Assembly: GCA_002338525.1 (NCBI GenBank)
Contig: DDIM01000001.1
Coordinates: 240,322 to 304,321, forward strand
Direction: 5' to 3'
Source: Micavibrio sp. UBA1850
Lineage (GTDB): Bacteria > Pseudomonadota > Alphaproteobacteria > Micavibrionales > Micavibrionaceae
DNA length: 64,000 nt
The position numbers were made by a program, and so were the translations under genes. Below, one piece after another: positions 57,340 through 64,000 of the stretch. Each line of letters starts with the position of its first letter. Within the stretch, counting starts at the first letter, position 1. Under the pieces are notes generated by a model, which was given only the letters and a program-made list of their open reading frames with translations, was not told the origin of the DNA and did no database searches.

Positions 57340-57439
57340 AAGTCTCTCCACAGTAAAAATATAGCTAAATTGTTAACATAAGAACATGCGTGCTGTAAAT
57401 AATTTTGGCGTTTCATCAATATTTATAATAAGATAAGGC

Positions 57440-57985
57440 ATGTTCAATAAAGTTGACCCATTGTTCAAAAATCTATTTCGTCACGCGGAAAACGCGGACG
57501 CACGGCTTGCAATGGCACGAAAAGACCCAACGATTGCCAGAAAAAAAGACGAAGACGACGCAAAAAACAACAAAAGCACTCTTCTGACCGAGGATGAAAC
57601 AGACGTATCAATTGATGCGCTGCGTTCATTTTTACAGTCTTTACTAGGCGCAAAAAGCGCTGCTTTTAATCAAACAGCCCAAGAGGCCCCGCCCCCTAAA
57701 AAAGCATCAGATCAAAAGAGTGCCTACGCGATGAACGCCTACCAGACGATGGCCGGCGAAGAATACGAATCCGTAAACATTACTGAAACACCCGCACAAA
57801 GCGAAGACACAAGCAGTGATTTTACCATTAACGAAGATGACCGTCCAATGGTTGAGCAGCTTCTTCACGATTTGGATGCATTAGAGACGCTTGAAGTTGA
57901 ATATTTGGTTATCTCACGCCGTGGTACTTTCTTTGAGAGTGTCAAAGACGCCATTCAAGGCGCACACGACCGTTTTAATTTATAA
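57440..57985 (+). CDS. Acidic protein of unknown function
   Basis: A 181-residue soluble protein without signal peptide. The N-terminal third is basic and helical (VDPLFKNLFRHAENADARLAM), the middle is Pro/Ala/Gln-rich and likely disordered, and the C-terminal third is acidic and more ordered (DDRPMVEQLLHDLDALETLEVEYLVISRRG, quoted as MVEQLLHDLDALETLEVE). No family recognised. It lies on the + strand, divergent from the GGDEF gene, and its stop overlaps the convergent winged-helix gene by six bases. Confidence 0.55.
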   Translation: MFNKVDPLFKNLFRHAENADARLAMARKDPTIARKKDEDDAKNNKSTLLTEDETDVSIDALRSFLQSLLGAKSAAFNQTAQEAPPPKKASDQKSAYAMNAYQTMAGEEYESVNITETPAQSEDTSSDFTINEDDRPMVEQLLHDLDALETLEVEYLVISRRGTFFESVKDAIQGAHDRFNL

Positions 57986-58549
57986 ACAAAGCTTATAACC
58001 ACGCTCGGTCGTCACAAGCCATTTAGGCGACGAAGGATCAGATTCAACCTTTTGACGCAATCGGTAAATGTGCGTTTCCAATGTATGGGTTTCAATCGCC
58101 TCGCCGTACCCCCACACCTCTTGCAACAAGACATCCCTGTCTATTTCGTGCCCTTCTTGCGCGTATATACACTGAACCATGTCTCGCTCTTTTTCGGTCA
58201 ATGATATAGGCGCACCCGATGACACTGGCAAAAGCATCATTTCGCGTGCTTTCAAGTTATAATGCCCAATAGAAAGATCGCCTGCCTTACGCCATATAGC
58301 GCGTGTGTCGTTTACCTGTGACAATATAATGTCAATAAGCGTCCCTAGCCGCACAGGTGTTTCGATTTGTCTTTTGTCTTCATGCCCGCACTGAAAAAAG
58401 AGCGCATCATTATCACTCATATAATCTCCCAACACGACATCCCCTCCCAAATGTGTTTTCAACAATTGAAGGTTAGAGGTGATTGCGCTTTTCAGATCGT
58501 CATGGCATTTGTGCGGTAGATATAAGGTAATTTCATACATGAGAATCAT
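57980..58549 (-). CDS. Winged-helix regulator, OmpR/PhoB-type DNA-binding domain
   Basis: The 189-residue protein has a C-terminal winged helix (about 110-189) with SLTEKERDMVQCIY, VWGYGEAIETHTLETHIYRLRQKV (as HTLETHIYRLRQKV, the recognition helix) and TERGYKL, the OmpR-family wing. The N-terminal part (1-100) is not a canonical receiver: the phospho-acceptor Asp pattern is not evident. It is therefore an atypical or orphan regulator. A second ATG lies three codons in. No histidine kinase gene is adjacent. The flagellar and GGDEF neighbours hint at motility control, but that is inference. Confidence 0.75.
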   Translation of the reverse strand: MILMYEITLYLPHKCHDDLKSAITSNLQLLKTHLGGDVVLGDYMSDNDALFFQCGHEDKRQIETPVRLGTLIDIILSQVNDTRAIWRKAGDLSIGHYNLKAREMMLLPVSSGAPISLTEKERDMVQCIYAQEGHEIDRDVLLQEVWGYGEAIETHTLETHIYRLRQKVESDPSSPKWLVTTERGYKLCL

Positions 58550-58683
58550 ATTAAACTAGGAATCTTTTTCATACAAACCCTCATCACCATATTATAAAAC
58601 ACACCTAACCCCTTGATTTGTATAAGCCCACACGTGGCACAAGCCTTGCATTAGTATCATGTAAAGAAAGGATATATGAGCGC

Positions 58684-59346
58684 ATGAACACGTATTTTGA
58701 TACTTCTAGTAGCAGAACAGCAGGATCAATGCCTGTGTGGAAACCTTCACCTGCTGAAAAAAGTGATGATGCGCAAGTCAAACCAACTGAAAGCTATGGC
58801 TTCAAAGACATCATCGATGTCATTAACCCACTACAACATATCCCCATTGTGAATACGGCCTATCAAAAAATAACAGGCGATACCATTAAGCCTGCGGCGC
58901 AGATCTTAGGCGGTGGTCTGTTCGGCGGGCCACTTGGCGCCGGCGGTGCGGCCATTAACGTTGCCGTAGAAACACAAACAGGCAAAAATATTAGCGGTCA
59001 TGCTTTTGCTGCGTTTACAAAGAAAAACGCGCAAAAAGACGTGCAACCCGAAATATTACAAACACCTCCGCAATCCCGCGAAAGCGATCATCCAGAAGAT
59101 AATATAAATAGAGCCCTCGCCCAATTAGCCGAAATGGATGCCATGTCGGCCATTGCCTTTACAGATCTGTCACACCACGAATATGAACGTTATGAAACAA
59201 AACCTGTCGCACAAGGTCGCACAGCCGGCCATGACACAAATGTATTCCTTGATCTTACGGCACCACACCACAACGACAAAAACACCTATAGACAACCTAT
59301 CACAGAGCAAAGCCTCAGCCCTATGCCCGAAGACTTTGCTTTTTAA
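58684..59346 (+). CDS. Conserved hypothetical protein with Gly-rich central region
   Basis: From the ATG at 58684, preceded by AAAGGA, the protein has 220 residues. The centre reads KDIIDVINPLQHIPIVNTAYQKITGDTI (as VINPLQHIPIVNTAYQKITG) followed by a glycine-rich hydrophobic stretch GGGLFGGPLGAGG. I recall similar NPLQHIP and ITGD-x-I sequences in uncharacterised alphaproteobacterial proteins but cannot name a family. The flanks are polar and likely disordered. An upstream TTG at 58618 would add residues without support. Function unknown. Confidence 0.6.
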   Translation: MNTYFDTSSSRTAGSMPVWKPSPAEKSDDAQVKPTESYGFKDIIDVINPLQHIPIVNTAYQKITGDTIKPAAQILGGGLFGGPLGAGGAAINVAVETQTGKNISGHAFAAFTKKNAQKDVQPEILQTPPQSRESDHPEDNINRALAQLAEMDAMSAIAFTDLSHHEYERYETKPVAQGRTAGHDTNVFLDLTAPHHNDKNTYRQPITEQSLSPMPEDFAF

Positions 59347-59363
59347 AGCTATTATTTAAATTC

Positions 59364-60362
59364 TTATGAGTTTTTTGTAGGAACGCGACCTTTTTCAACG
59401 CTAATGACAAACACATTATCACCTGGACGAGCCTCAAATAAACACCCTGAAAATGTGCGTTTGCGAAACGGCGCATCACGTGTGATGTCAAACGCAAGAC
59501 CTTCTAGCTTTTCTAATCGTGGTGGGTATGCGCTTTCAACGAGTTGCTCGATAATGAAAGACAAAACACGGATTTTAAATTCTGCGTGCAAATTCTGAAA
59601 AGCAATAAAATCTATTGAAACCGTCTCGTCATCTTGCGCAACAATCAACTGATCAAGAAACGAATATGCAACCTGATCAAGGGCATCTTTGGCACGCGCT
59701 GTGCGCTCAATTGTTTTTGCCAAACGTTTTTGCGTCAAACCTTCTTCTTCCATAAAGGCCTGAGCCTTACGAAAACGAACGCGTTTATATTTATCGCTGT
59801 CGTTACTGGGGTCTTCAACCCACTCCACATGGTTTTCCTGACAATAAGCAATTAAATCAGCATGCGGAACATCATAAAATGGTCGCAACAACATCAAATC
59901 TTTATGCCAAGACACAGGCGCAATGGACGCCAAACCGTCCAAACCACTTCCACTAGACAGACGCATCAAATATGTCTCAATTAGATCATCTTGGTTGTGT
60001 CCTAAAAATAAGGCATTAATTTCGTGCGTGTCGCAATATTCTGAAATCAATCGGTATCGCGCATCGCGTGCTTGCTCTTGTATTTTACGATCAACGCCCT
60101 CGTGCGTCCATTTCAAGGTCGTGTGAATGCCAAGACCCTCTAACCACTCAGAGACAAGTACAGCCTCTTTTGCAGCCTCTGAACGCAAGCCATGATCAAC
60201 GGTAATGAAATGTATTTCAGTATCGGGCAACGCTCCTGCAAGCGCAAAACACAGCGCCATGCTGTCCCCTCCTCCAGACACAGCCACAGCAACGCGCGGC
60301 TCGTCTTTAACATCAGGGACAACATTATTTAAAAATCTGGATATCTGCTTATCTACACTCAT
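59364..60362 (-). CDS. tilS: tRNA(Ile)-lysidine synthase
   Basis: Attaches lysine to C34 of tRNA-Ile(CAU), changing its codon from AUG to AUA. The ATP-pyrophosphatase motif SGGGDS is at residues 29-34 (from the ATG at 60362), followed by the family segments THEGVDRKIQEQARDARY (as THEGVDRKIQEQARDARY) and GHNQDDLIETYLMRLSSGSG (in part: GHNQDDLIETYLMR). At 332 residues it is shorter than the E. coli enzyme (432), with a reduced C-terminal domain, as in many alphaproteobacteria. An alternative ATG at 60389 is possible; neither has a clear ribosome-binding site. Confidence 0.95.
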   Translation of the reverse strand: MSVDKQISRFLNNVVPDVKDEPRVAVAVSGGGDSMALCFALAGALPDTEIHFITVDHGLRSEAAKEAVLVSEWLEGLGIHTTLKWTHEGVDRKIQEQARDARYRLISEYCDTHEINALFLGHNQDDLIETYLMRLSSGSGLDGLASIAPVSWHKDLMLLRPFYDVPHADLIAYCQENHVEWVEDPSNDSDKYKRVRFRKAQAFMEEEGLTQKRLAKTIERTARAKDALDQVAYSFLDQLIVAQDDETVSIDFIAFQNLHAEFKIRVLSFIIEQLVESAYPPRLEKLEGLAFDITRDAPFRKRTFSGCLFEARPGDNVFVISVEKGRVPTKNS

Positions 60363-60418
60363 GCACGCAACATGATCTAAAGCACGCATAAGTGCAAGCA
60401 ATTATATATAGATTTCGG

Positions 60419-60847
60419 TTATACCAGTGTAAGGCGTACATCCACACCTTCACGTGTTGCGTTTGAATATGGGCAAACTTGGTGCGCTTTTTCAATAAGG
60501 TCTTGGGCAACATCACGATCCAAACCTGGTAGATCAATATGAAGCTCCACATCAATCGCAAATCCACCATCAGTTGGACCAATCCCCACCTCACCAGTAA
60601 TAGTGAAATCATCTGGCAATTCGATATTTTCTTTATCCGCTACACTTTTAGTCGCACCCATAAAACAGGCAGAATAACCAGCAGCAAATAGCTGTTCAGG
60701 ATTTGTGCCCTCGCCACCATCACCACCAAGAGCCTTAGGCGTTGAAAGCTTTACAGACAAGCTGCCGTCTTCTGATTCCGCAGAACCTGTACGACCACCC
60801 TTAACTGTAGCTTTTGTTTGATATACGATTTTTGATGGCTTTTTCAT
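60419..60847 (-). CDS. ohr: Organic hydroperoxide resistance protein (Ohr, OsmC family)
   Basis: Thiol peroxidase that detoxifies organic peroxides. The 142-residue protein (ATG at 60847 with AGGAGA eight bases upstream) has the Ohr pattern TPKALGGDGGEGTNPEQLFAAGYSACF (as GGEGTNPEQLFAAGYSACF) with the peroxidatic Cys61 and the resolving Cys125 in VCPYSNATR. A catalytic Arg is present near the N-terminal part (GGRTG). An OhrR regulator is not visible in the window. It lies upstream of tilS on the same strand and downstream of a small exported protein gene. Confidence 0.95.
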   Translation of the reverse strand: MKKPSKIVYQTKATVKGGRTGSAESEDGSLSVKLSTPKALGGDGGEGTNPEQLFAAGYSACFMGATKSVADKENIELPDDFTITGEVGIGPTDGGFAIDVELHIDLPGLDRDVAQDLIEKAHQVCPYSNATREGVDVRLTLV

Positions 60848-60928
60848 GTTTAATCTCCTGTAAATATTAGTTGAGAGATTCATGTAGTGCCAATCGCAGT
60901 AACGGCAATGGTAGGAAAATTATTGAGC

Positions 60929-61189
60929 TTATTGTTTGTGGTGGAGAAGAGTATTATTAACGCATGCTTGCGCATCTTTTGGATCATTATATGTATCGCC
61001 ACAAGCTTCATCGATCGCTGGCTTTATCAATTCCACATCAACGATAGGGATATCAGCAGCAGCGCTGTCAAAAGAAGTTTTTACATCTTCTGCACCCCAC
61101 CCTTCAACATCAAATACCTCATCAAATGAGGGCGCCACCGTACCTATAAAAACACCTAACGCTACACCTGCACAAAATTTATAACTCAT
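60929..61189 (-). CDS. Small protein with N-terminal hydrophobic segment
   Basis: An 86-residue protein with an N-terminal hydrophobic stretch (FCAGVALGVFIGTVAPS) that could be a signal peptide or anchor, followed by an acidic mature part with two Cys (EACGDTY and AQACVNN) that may pair. A Shine-Dalgarno AGGGAT is eight bases before the ATG. An overlapping reading frame on the other strand has no ribosome-binding site and is rejected. Function unknown; periplasmic or inner-membrane location is predicted. Confidence 0.55.
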   Translation of the reverse strand: MSYKFCAGVALGVFIGTVAPSFDEVFDVEGWGAEDVKTSFDSAAADIPIVDVELIKPAIDEACGDTYNDPKDAQACVNNTLLHHKQ

Positions 61190-61249
61190 AAAATATCCCT
61201 CTCGCCATTTAATTTACATAAAACATCAAAGTTGTTTCATTTAGTAAAT

Positions 61250-61273
61250 AAAAAAGGCGATCCGAAGACCGCC
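61250..61273 (-). terminator. Terminator of the ribosomal protein/RNA polymerase operon
   Basis: On the minus strand GGCGGTC-TTCG-GATCGCC forms a 7-bp stem (one wobble) closed by a UUCG tetraloop, followed by six T. It ends the rpsM-rpsK-rpoA-rplQ transcript. Confidence 0.9.
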
Positions 61274-61300
61274 CCTTTCAAATTCAATATCAGCAAAATT

Positions 61301-61822
61301 TTACTTATCGTCTTTTTTTGCTTCAGTTTTCTTCGCTGGTGCTTTTTTCTTCGCAGCAGGTTTTTTCTCTTCTTTCAAAGCTTTTGCTTCGTCAGACAAT
61401 TGAACAGGATCTAAATCATTAGCAGCATCTTCAACATAGCCACTGTCTTTACCTTTAGCAGAGACATCACGGTCAACAAATTCGATCACAGCCATAGGTG
61501 CGTTGTCACCATAACGGAAACCAGCTTTCATGATACGGATGTAACCACCTTGACGGTTTTCATAGCGTGCGCCAAGAACGTCAAAAAGTTTCTTTGCTTG
61601 TGTTTCATCACGCATGATTGAGATGGCACGACGGCGGTTCGCCAATCCACCTTTTTTAGCAAGTGTCACAAGCTTTTCTACGAAAGGACGCAATTCTTTT
61701 GCCTTTGGTAGCGTTGTTGTAATTTGCTCGTGCTTTACAAGCGCTGCAGACATATTTGCAAACATAGCTTTTCTGTGTGAGCTAGTACGTCCTAATTTTC
61801 TTTGTTTTATGCGGTGTTTCAT
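61301..61822 (-). CDS. rplQ: Ribosomal protein L17
   Basis: Large-subunit protein L17. Residues 1-115 match the family: [24 protein letters not shown] (in part: [17 protein letters not shown]) and the segment [31 protein letters not shown] (in part). The remaining 50 residues form a Lys/Ala/Pro-rich tail, common in alphaproteobacterial L17. It ends the operon and is followed by the terminator. Confidence 0.97.
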   Translation of the reverse strand: MKHRIKQRKLGRTSSHRKAMFANMSAALVKHEQITTTLPKAKELRPFVEKLVTLAKKGGLANRRRAISIMRDETQAKKLFDVLGARYENRQGGYIRIMKAGFRYGDNAPMAVIEFVDRDVSAKGKDSGYVEDAANDLDPVQLSDEAKALKEEKKPAAKKKAPAKKTEAKKDDK

Positions 61823-61953
61823 TGCATCTTTCCTTACATTTTAACGGCGGCCTCAAACGGGTGAAACCATGGTAAAAACCGCTGGTCACTAAATATCGCT
61901 ATTCGTTAACCAGCAGCACGGGGCACTGCGCCCCTATTTTTTAGAAGGCCCGA

Positions 61954-62982
61954 TTAAGCGTTAAACGGGTCTTCAAATTTATGAGCCAACTCATCGATAT
62001 TTTCTGGTGGCCATCCTTCAACGTCCATACCAAGGTATAGACCCATTGTACCCAAAACTTCTTTGATCTCGTTTAGAGATTTACGTCCGAAGTTTGGTGT
62101 ACGTAGCATGTCAGCTTCGCTGTGCTTCACAAGGTCACCAATGTACATGATGTTGTCGTTTTTCAAGCAGTTTGCTGAACGAACAGAAAGCTCAAGCTCG
62201 TCAACCTTACGAAGAAGGTTACGGTTAAACGGCAAGATGTCCTCTTCCGCTTCTGCTGTTTCTTCTTCAGGCTCGTCAAAGTTGATGAACACTTGAAGTT
62301 GATCTTGCAAGATACGAGCAGCAAATGCCACAGCATCTTCAGGTGTTACAACACCGTTCGTTTCAATTTCAAGAGCCAATTTATCATAGTCTGTAACCTG
62401 TCCAACACGTGTATCTTCAACAGTGTAGGCAACCTTTTTAACTGGTGAGAAAACAGAGTCGATTGGAATAAGACCCGCAGGGCATTCTTCCGGACGGTTC
62501 TGAGCAGATCCACGGTAACCTTTACCAGTGTTAACTGTAAGTTCCATGTTCAGGCTTGCACCTTTATCCAGTGTACAAATAACAAGATCAGGGTTCATGA
62601 TTTCAATGTCAGCACCCGCTTCGATTTGCGCAGCTGTAACTTCACATGGGCCTTTTGCGTTTAAACGCATTTTCTTAGGGCCATCTGCATGCATACGCAC
62701 AGACAATGCCTTAATGTTCAAGATGATATCTGTAACATCCTCGCGCACACCTTCAATTGAAGAAAATTCGTGCATAACACCATCAATCTGAACAGCTGTA
62801 ACAGCCGCGCCTTGAATTGATGACAACAAAATACGACGAAGTGCATTTCCAAGTGTCAAACCGAAACCACGCTCTAGTGGTTCGATAACGACAACACCCT
62901 TGTTCTGGTTGTTTTCGTTCTTCTTAATATCGATTGAACTTGGTTTAATAAGCTCTTGCCAGTTTTTGTTAATGAGAACCAT
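61954..62982 (-). CDS. rpoA: DNA-directed RNA polymerase subunit alpha
   Basis: Assembly platform and promoter-recognition subunit of RNA polymerase. The 342-residue protein has the N-terminal dimer domain ([17 protein letters not shown] region, as [15 protein letters not shown]) and the C-terminal domain with [19 protein letters not shown] and [17 protein letters not shown], which contacts UP elements and activators. Normal length. Gap to rplQ is 131 bases. Confidence 0.98.
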   Translation of the reverse strand: MVLINKNWQELIKPSSIDIKKNENNQNKGVVVIEPLERGFGLTLGNALRRILLSSIQGAAVTAVQIDGVMHEFSSIEGVREDVTDIILNIKALSVRMHADGPKKMRLNAKGPCEVTAAQIEAGADIEIMNPDLVICTLDKGASLNMELTVNTGKGYRGSAQNRPEECPAGLIPIDSVFSPVKKVAYTVEDTRVGQVTDYDKLALEIETNGVVTPEDAVAFAARILQDQLQVFINFDEPEEETAEAEEDILPFNRNLLRKVDELELSVRSANCLKNDNIMYIGDLVKHSEADMLRTPNFGRKSLNEIKEVLGTMGLYLGMDVEGWPPENIDELAHKFEDPFNA

Positions 62983-63039
62983 GTTTATCCCTTTCTCTAT
63001 GTAATCTATTTGGCTAGTTTATGAGTGATACAATAATTA

Positions 63040-63423
63040 TTACACACGACGACGCTTTGATGGGCGACAACCATTGTGTGGAATTGGTGTTGTATCTTTA
63101 ATTGAACGAACTACGAACCCTGCAGAGAACAATCCACGTACAGCAGATTCACGCCCTGACCCTGGACCCTTAACTTCAACATCCAATTCTTTCATGCCAA
63201 ATTCTTTTGCTTGCGCACCTGCTTTTTCAGCAGCAACCTGTGCAGCAAATGGTGTAGACTTACGTGAGCCTTTAAAACCGTTTGCGCCAGCAGTTGACCA
63301 AGCAATTGTGTTACCTTGATTATCAGTAATCGTAATAATCGTGTTATTGAATGTAGATAAAACATATGCCTTACCTTCAACAATATTCTTTTTGACTTTT
63401 TTCTTAAGCGCTGGTTTTGCCAT
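63040..63423 (-). CDS. rpsK: Ribosomal protein S11
   Basis: Small-subunit protein that shapes the platform near the mRNA exit. The 127 residues include [30 protein letters not shown] and the C-terminal [18 protein letters not shown], all highly conserved. It is 13 bases downstream of rpsM and 57 bases upstream of rpoA. Confidence 0.98.
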   Translation of the reverse strand: MAKPALKKKVKKNIVEGKAYVLSTFNNTIITITDNQGNTIAWSTAGANGFKGSRKSTPFAAQVAAEKAGAQAKEFGMKELDVEVKGPGSGRESAVRGLFSAGFVVRSIKDTTPIPHNGCRPSKRRRV

Positions 63424-63436
63424 TATCTAAACTCCC

Positions 63437-63808
63437 TTACTTCTTTTTGCCGGCGATAGCTTTCGCAGGGCCTTTACGTGTTCTTGCGTTGTTTTTTGTG
63501 TTTTGTCCACGTACAGGAAGACCTTTACGGTGACGCAACCCGCGTAAGCACCCCATGTCCATCAAGCGTTTGATGTTCATTGAGACTTCACGACGCAAGT
63601 TTCCTTCGATCAGATACTGGTCTGAGTCGATTTCGTTACGAATAGCGTTGAGTTCTTCTTCTGTTAAATCCTTCAAGCGACGTGTGCCGTCGATACCATG
63701 AGTTGCACAGATTTTTCTTGATGTTGTTAGACCGATACCATGAATGTAAGTTAATGATCTTTCAACGACTTTATTATCAGGGATGTTTACCCCAGCGATA
63801 CGAGCCAT
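63437..63808 (-). CDS. rpsM: Ribosomal protein S13
   Basis: Head protein of the small subunit that contacts P-site tRNA. The 123 residues start [13 protein letters not shown] and contain [38 protein letters not shown] (as [17 protein letters not shown]) and the basic tail ending [17 protein letters not shown] lies seven bases upstream of the ATG. It is the first gene of the operon in this window. Confidence 0.98.
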   Translation of the reverse strand: MARIAGVNIPDNKVVERSLTYIHGIGLTTSRKICATHGIDGTRRLKDLTEEELNAIRNEIDSDQYLIEGNLRREVSMNIKRLMDMGCLRGLRHRKGLPVRGQNTKNNARTRKGPAKAIAGKKK

Positions 63809-63931
63809 ATTTTTACTCCTTTAATTGAATTCAAGCCGAACCGTAATTCCAGTTCGTAAACCAAGCCTCAAGCGACTTTCAAAACCTCTACGCACAGGCA
63901 AAGGAACTCAAAAATCTATTGAGACTGGCGC

Positions 63932-63959
63932 AGTATATGCATTCAGCCACAACTGTCAA
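63932..63959 (-). promoter_or_regulatory. Promoter of the rpsM-rpsK-rpoA-rplQ operon
   Basis: On the minus strand a perfect TTGACA (63954-63959) and TATACT (63932-63937, five of six) are 16 bases apart. The expected start is about 120 bases before the rpsM ATG, leaving a long leader that contains a short inverted repeat CGAAC/GTTCG at about 63837-63856. The leader may carry translational control, but no S4/S13 site can be assigned by eye. Confidence 0.75.
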
Positions 63960-64000
63960 CACAAAAAAGGGATAAAACAAGGGTTTTAAGAATTTAAAGA

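Noticed and set aside
60936..61184. An 82-codon plus-strand frame opposite the small exported protein
   Set aside because: The minus-strand frame has a Shine-Dalgarno sequence and signal-like N-terminus; the plus-strand frame has neither.

Overview
The window is a gene-dense stretch of an AT-leaning alphaproteobacterial chromosome. Lineage markers are the split proton-translocating transhydrogenase (pntAA/pntAB/pntB), a zeta-type F1-ATPase inhibitor (DUF1476) beside purC, an SdhE-type assembly factor, the small PurL with PurS and PurQ, a short flagellin, and an OsmC-type Ohr. Genus cannot be read from the sequence; a Micavibrio-like or related low-GC free-living, flagellated alphaproteobacterium is a reasonable guess. 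There is no insertion sequence, phage module, rRNA operon or CRISPR array, and no gene-free stretch longer than 300 bases.

Layout. 1-9.6 kb: end of dnaK, dnaJ, ogt, nth, sdhE, recG, a DUF502 membrane protein, a cation/proton antiporter, a lipoprotein, tRNA-Lys and coaD. 9.6-14.4 kb: three overlapping genes for large, mutually related prepilin-like proteins, the least explained part of the window. 14.5-18.3 kb: gyrA, a DUF2059 protein and ssb. 18.5-20.1 kb: two overlapping paralogues of a class-I-amidotransferase-like (BPL_N) fold. 20.2-29.4 kb: uvrA, purine synthesis (purC, purS, purQ, purL), bolA and grxD. 29.4-35.3 kb: rod-shape operon mreB-mreC-mreD-mrdA-rodA, and a cysteine-poor L36 gene. 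35.5-45.4 kb: an EAL protein with an altered active-site loop, pntAA-pntAB-pntB, a hydrolase, a WecA/MraY-family transferase, mnmC and an M3 peptidase. 45.6-47.4 kb: an XRE/TrmB-like regulator followed by an EgtD-like methyltransferase. 47.4-52.1 kb: GDP-fucose genes (gmd, fcl, manC-like) ending in a CtlX-like hydrolase, then a UDP-glucuronate epimerase. 52.1-59.3 kb: an ECF sigma factor, fliS, fliD, flagellin, a GGDEF protein, an orphan winged-helix regulator and several small unknown proteins. 59.4-64 kb: tilS, ohr and the rpsM-rpsK-rpoA-rplQ operon with a good promoter.

How the genes work together. Most of the window is housekeeping: protein folding, DNA repair, purines, cell shape, NADPH supply, tRNA modification and translation. 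The surface-related parts (prepilins, nucleotide sugars, flagellar filament) sit near two cyclic-di-GMP domain proteins, which suggests control of motility versus attachment; this is inference from gene content. The observations most worth following are the giant prepilin trio with its cysteine-rich last member, a shared N-terminal motif in the GGDEF protein and a neighbouring 91-residue protein, the BPL_N pair in which only one member keeps the Cys-His-Glu set, the XRE/TrmB-like plus EgtD-like pair, and an intrinsic terminator lying just upstream of the gyrA start codon.
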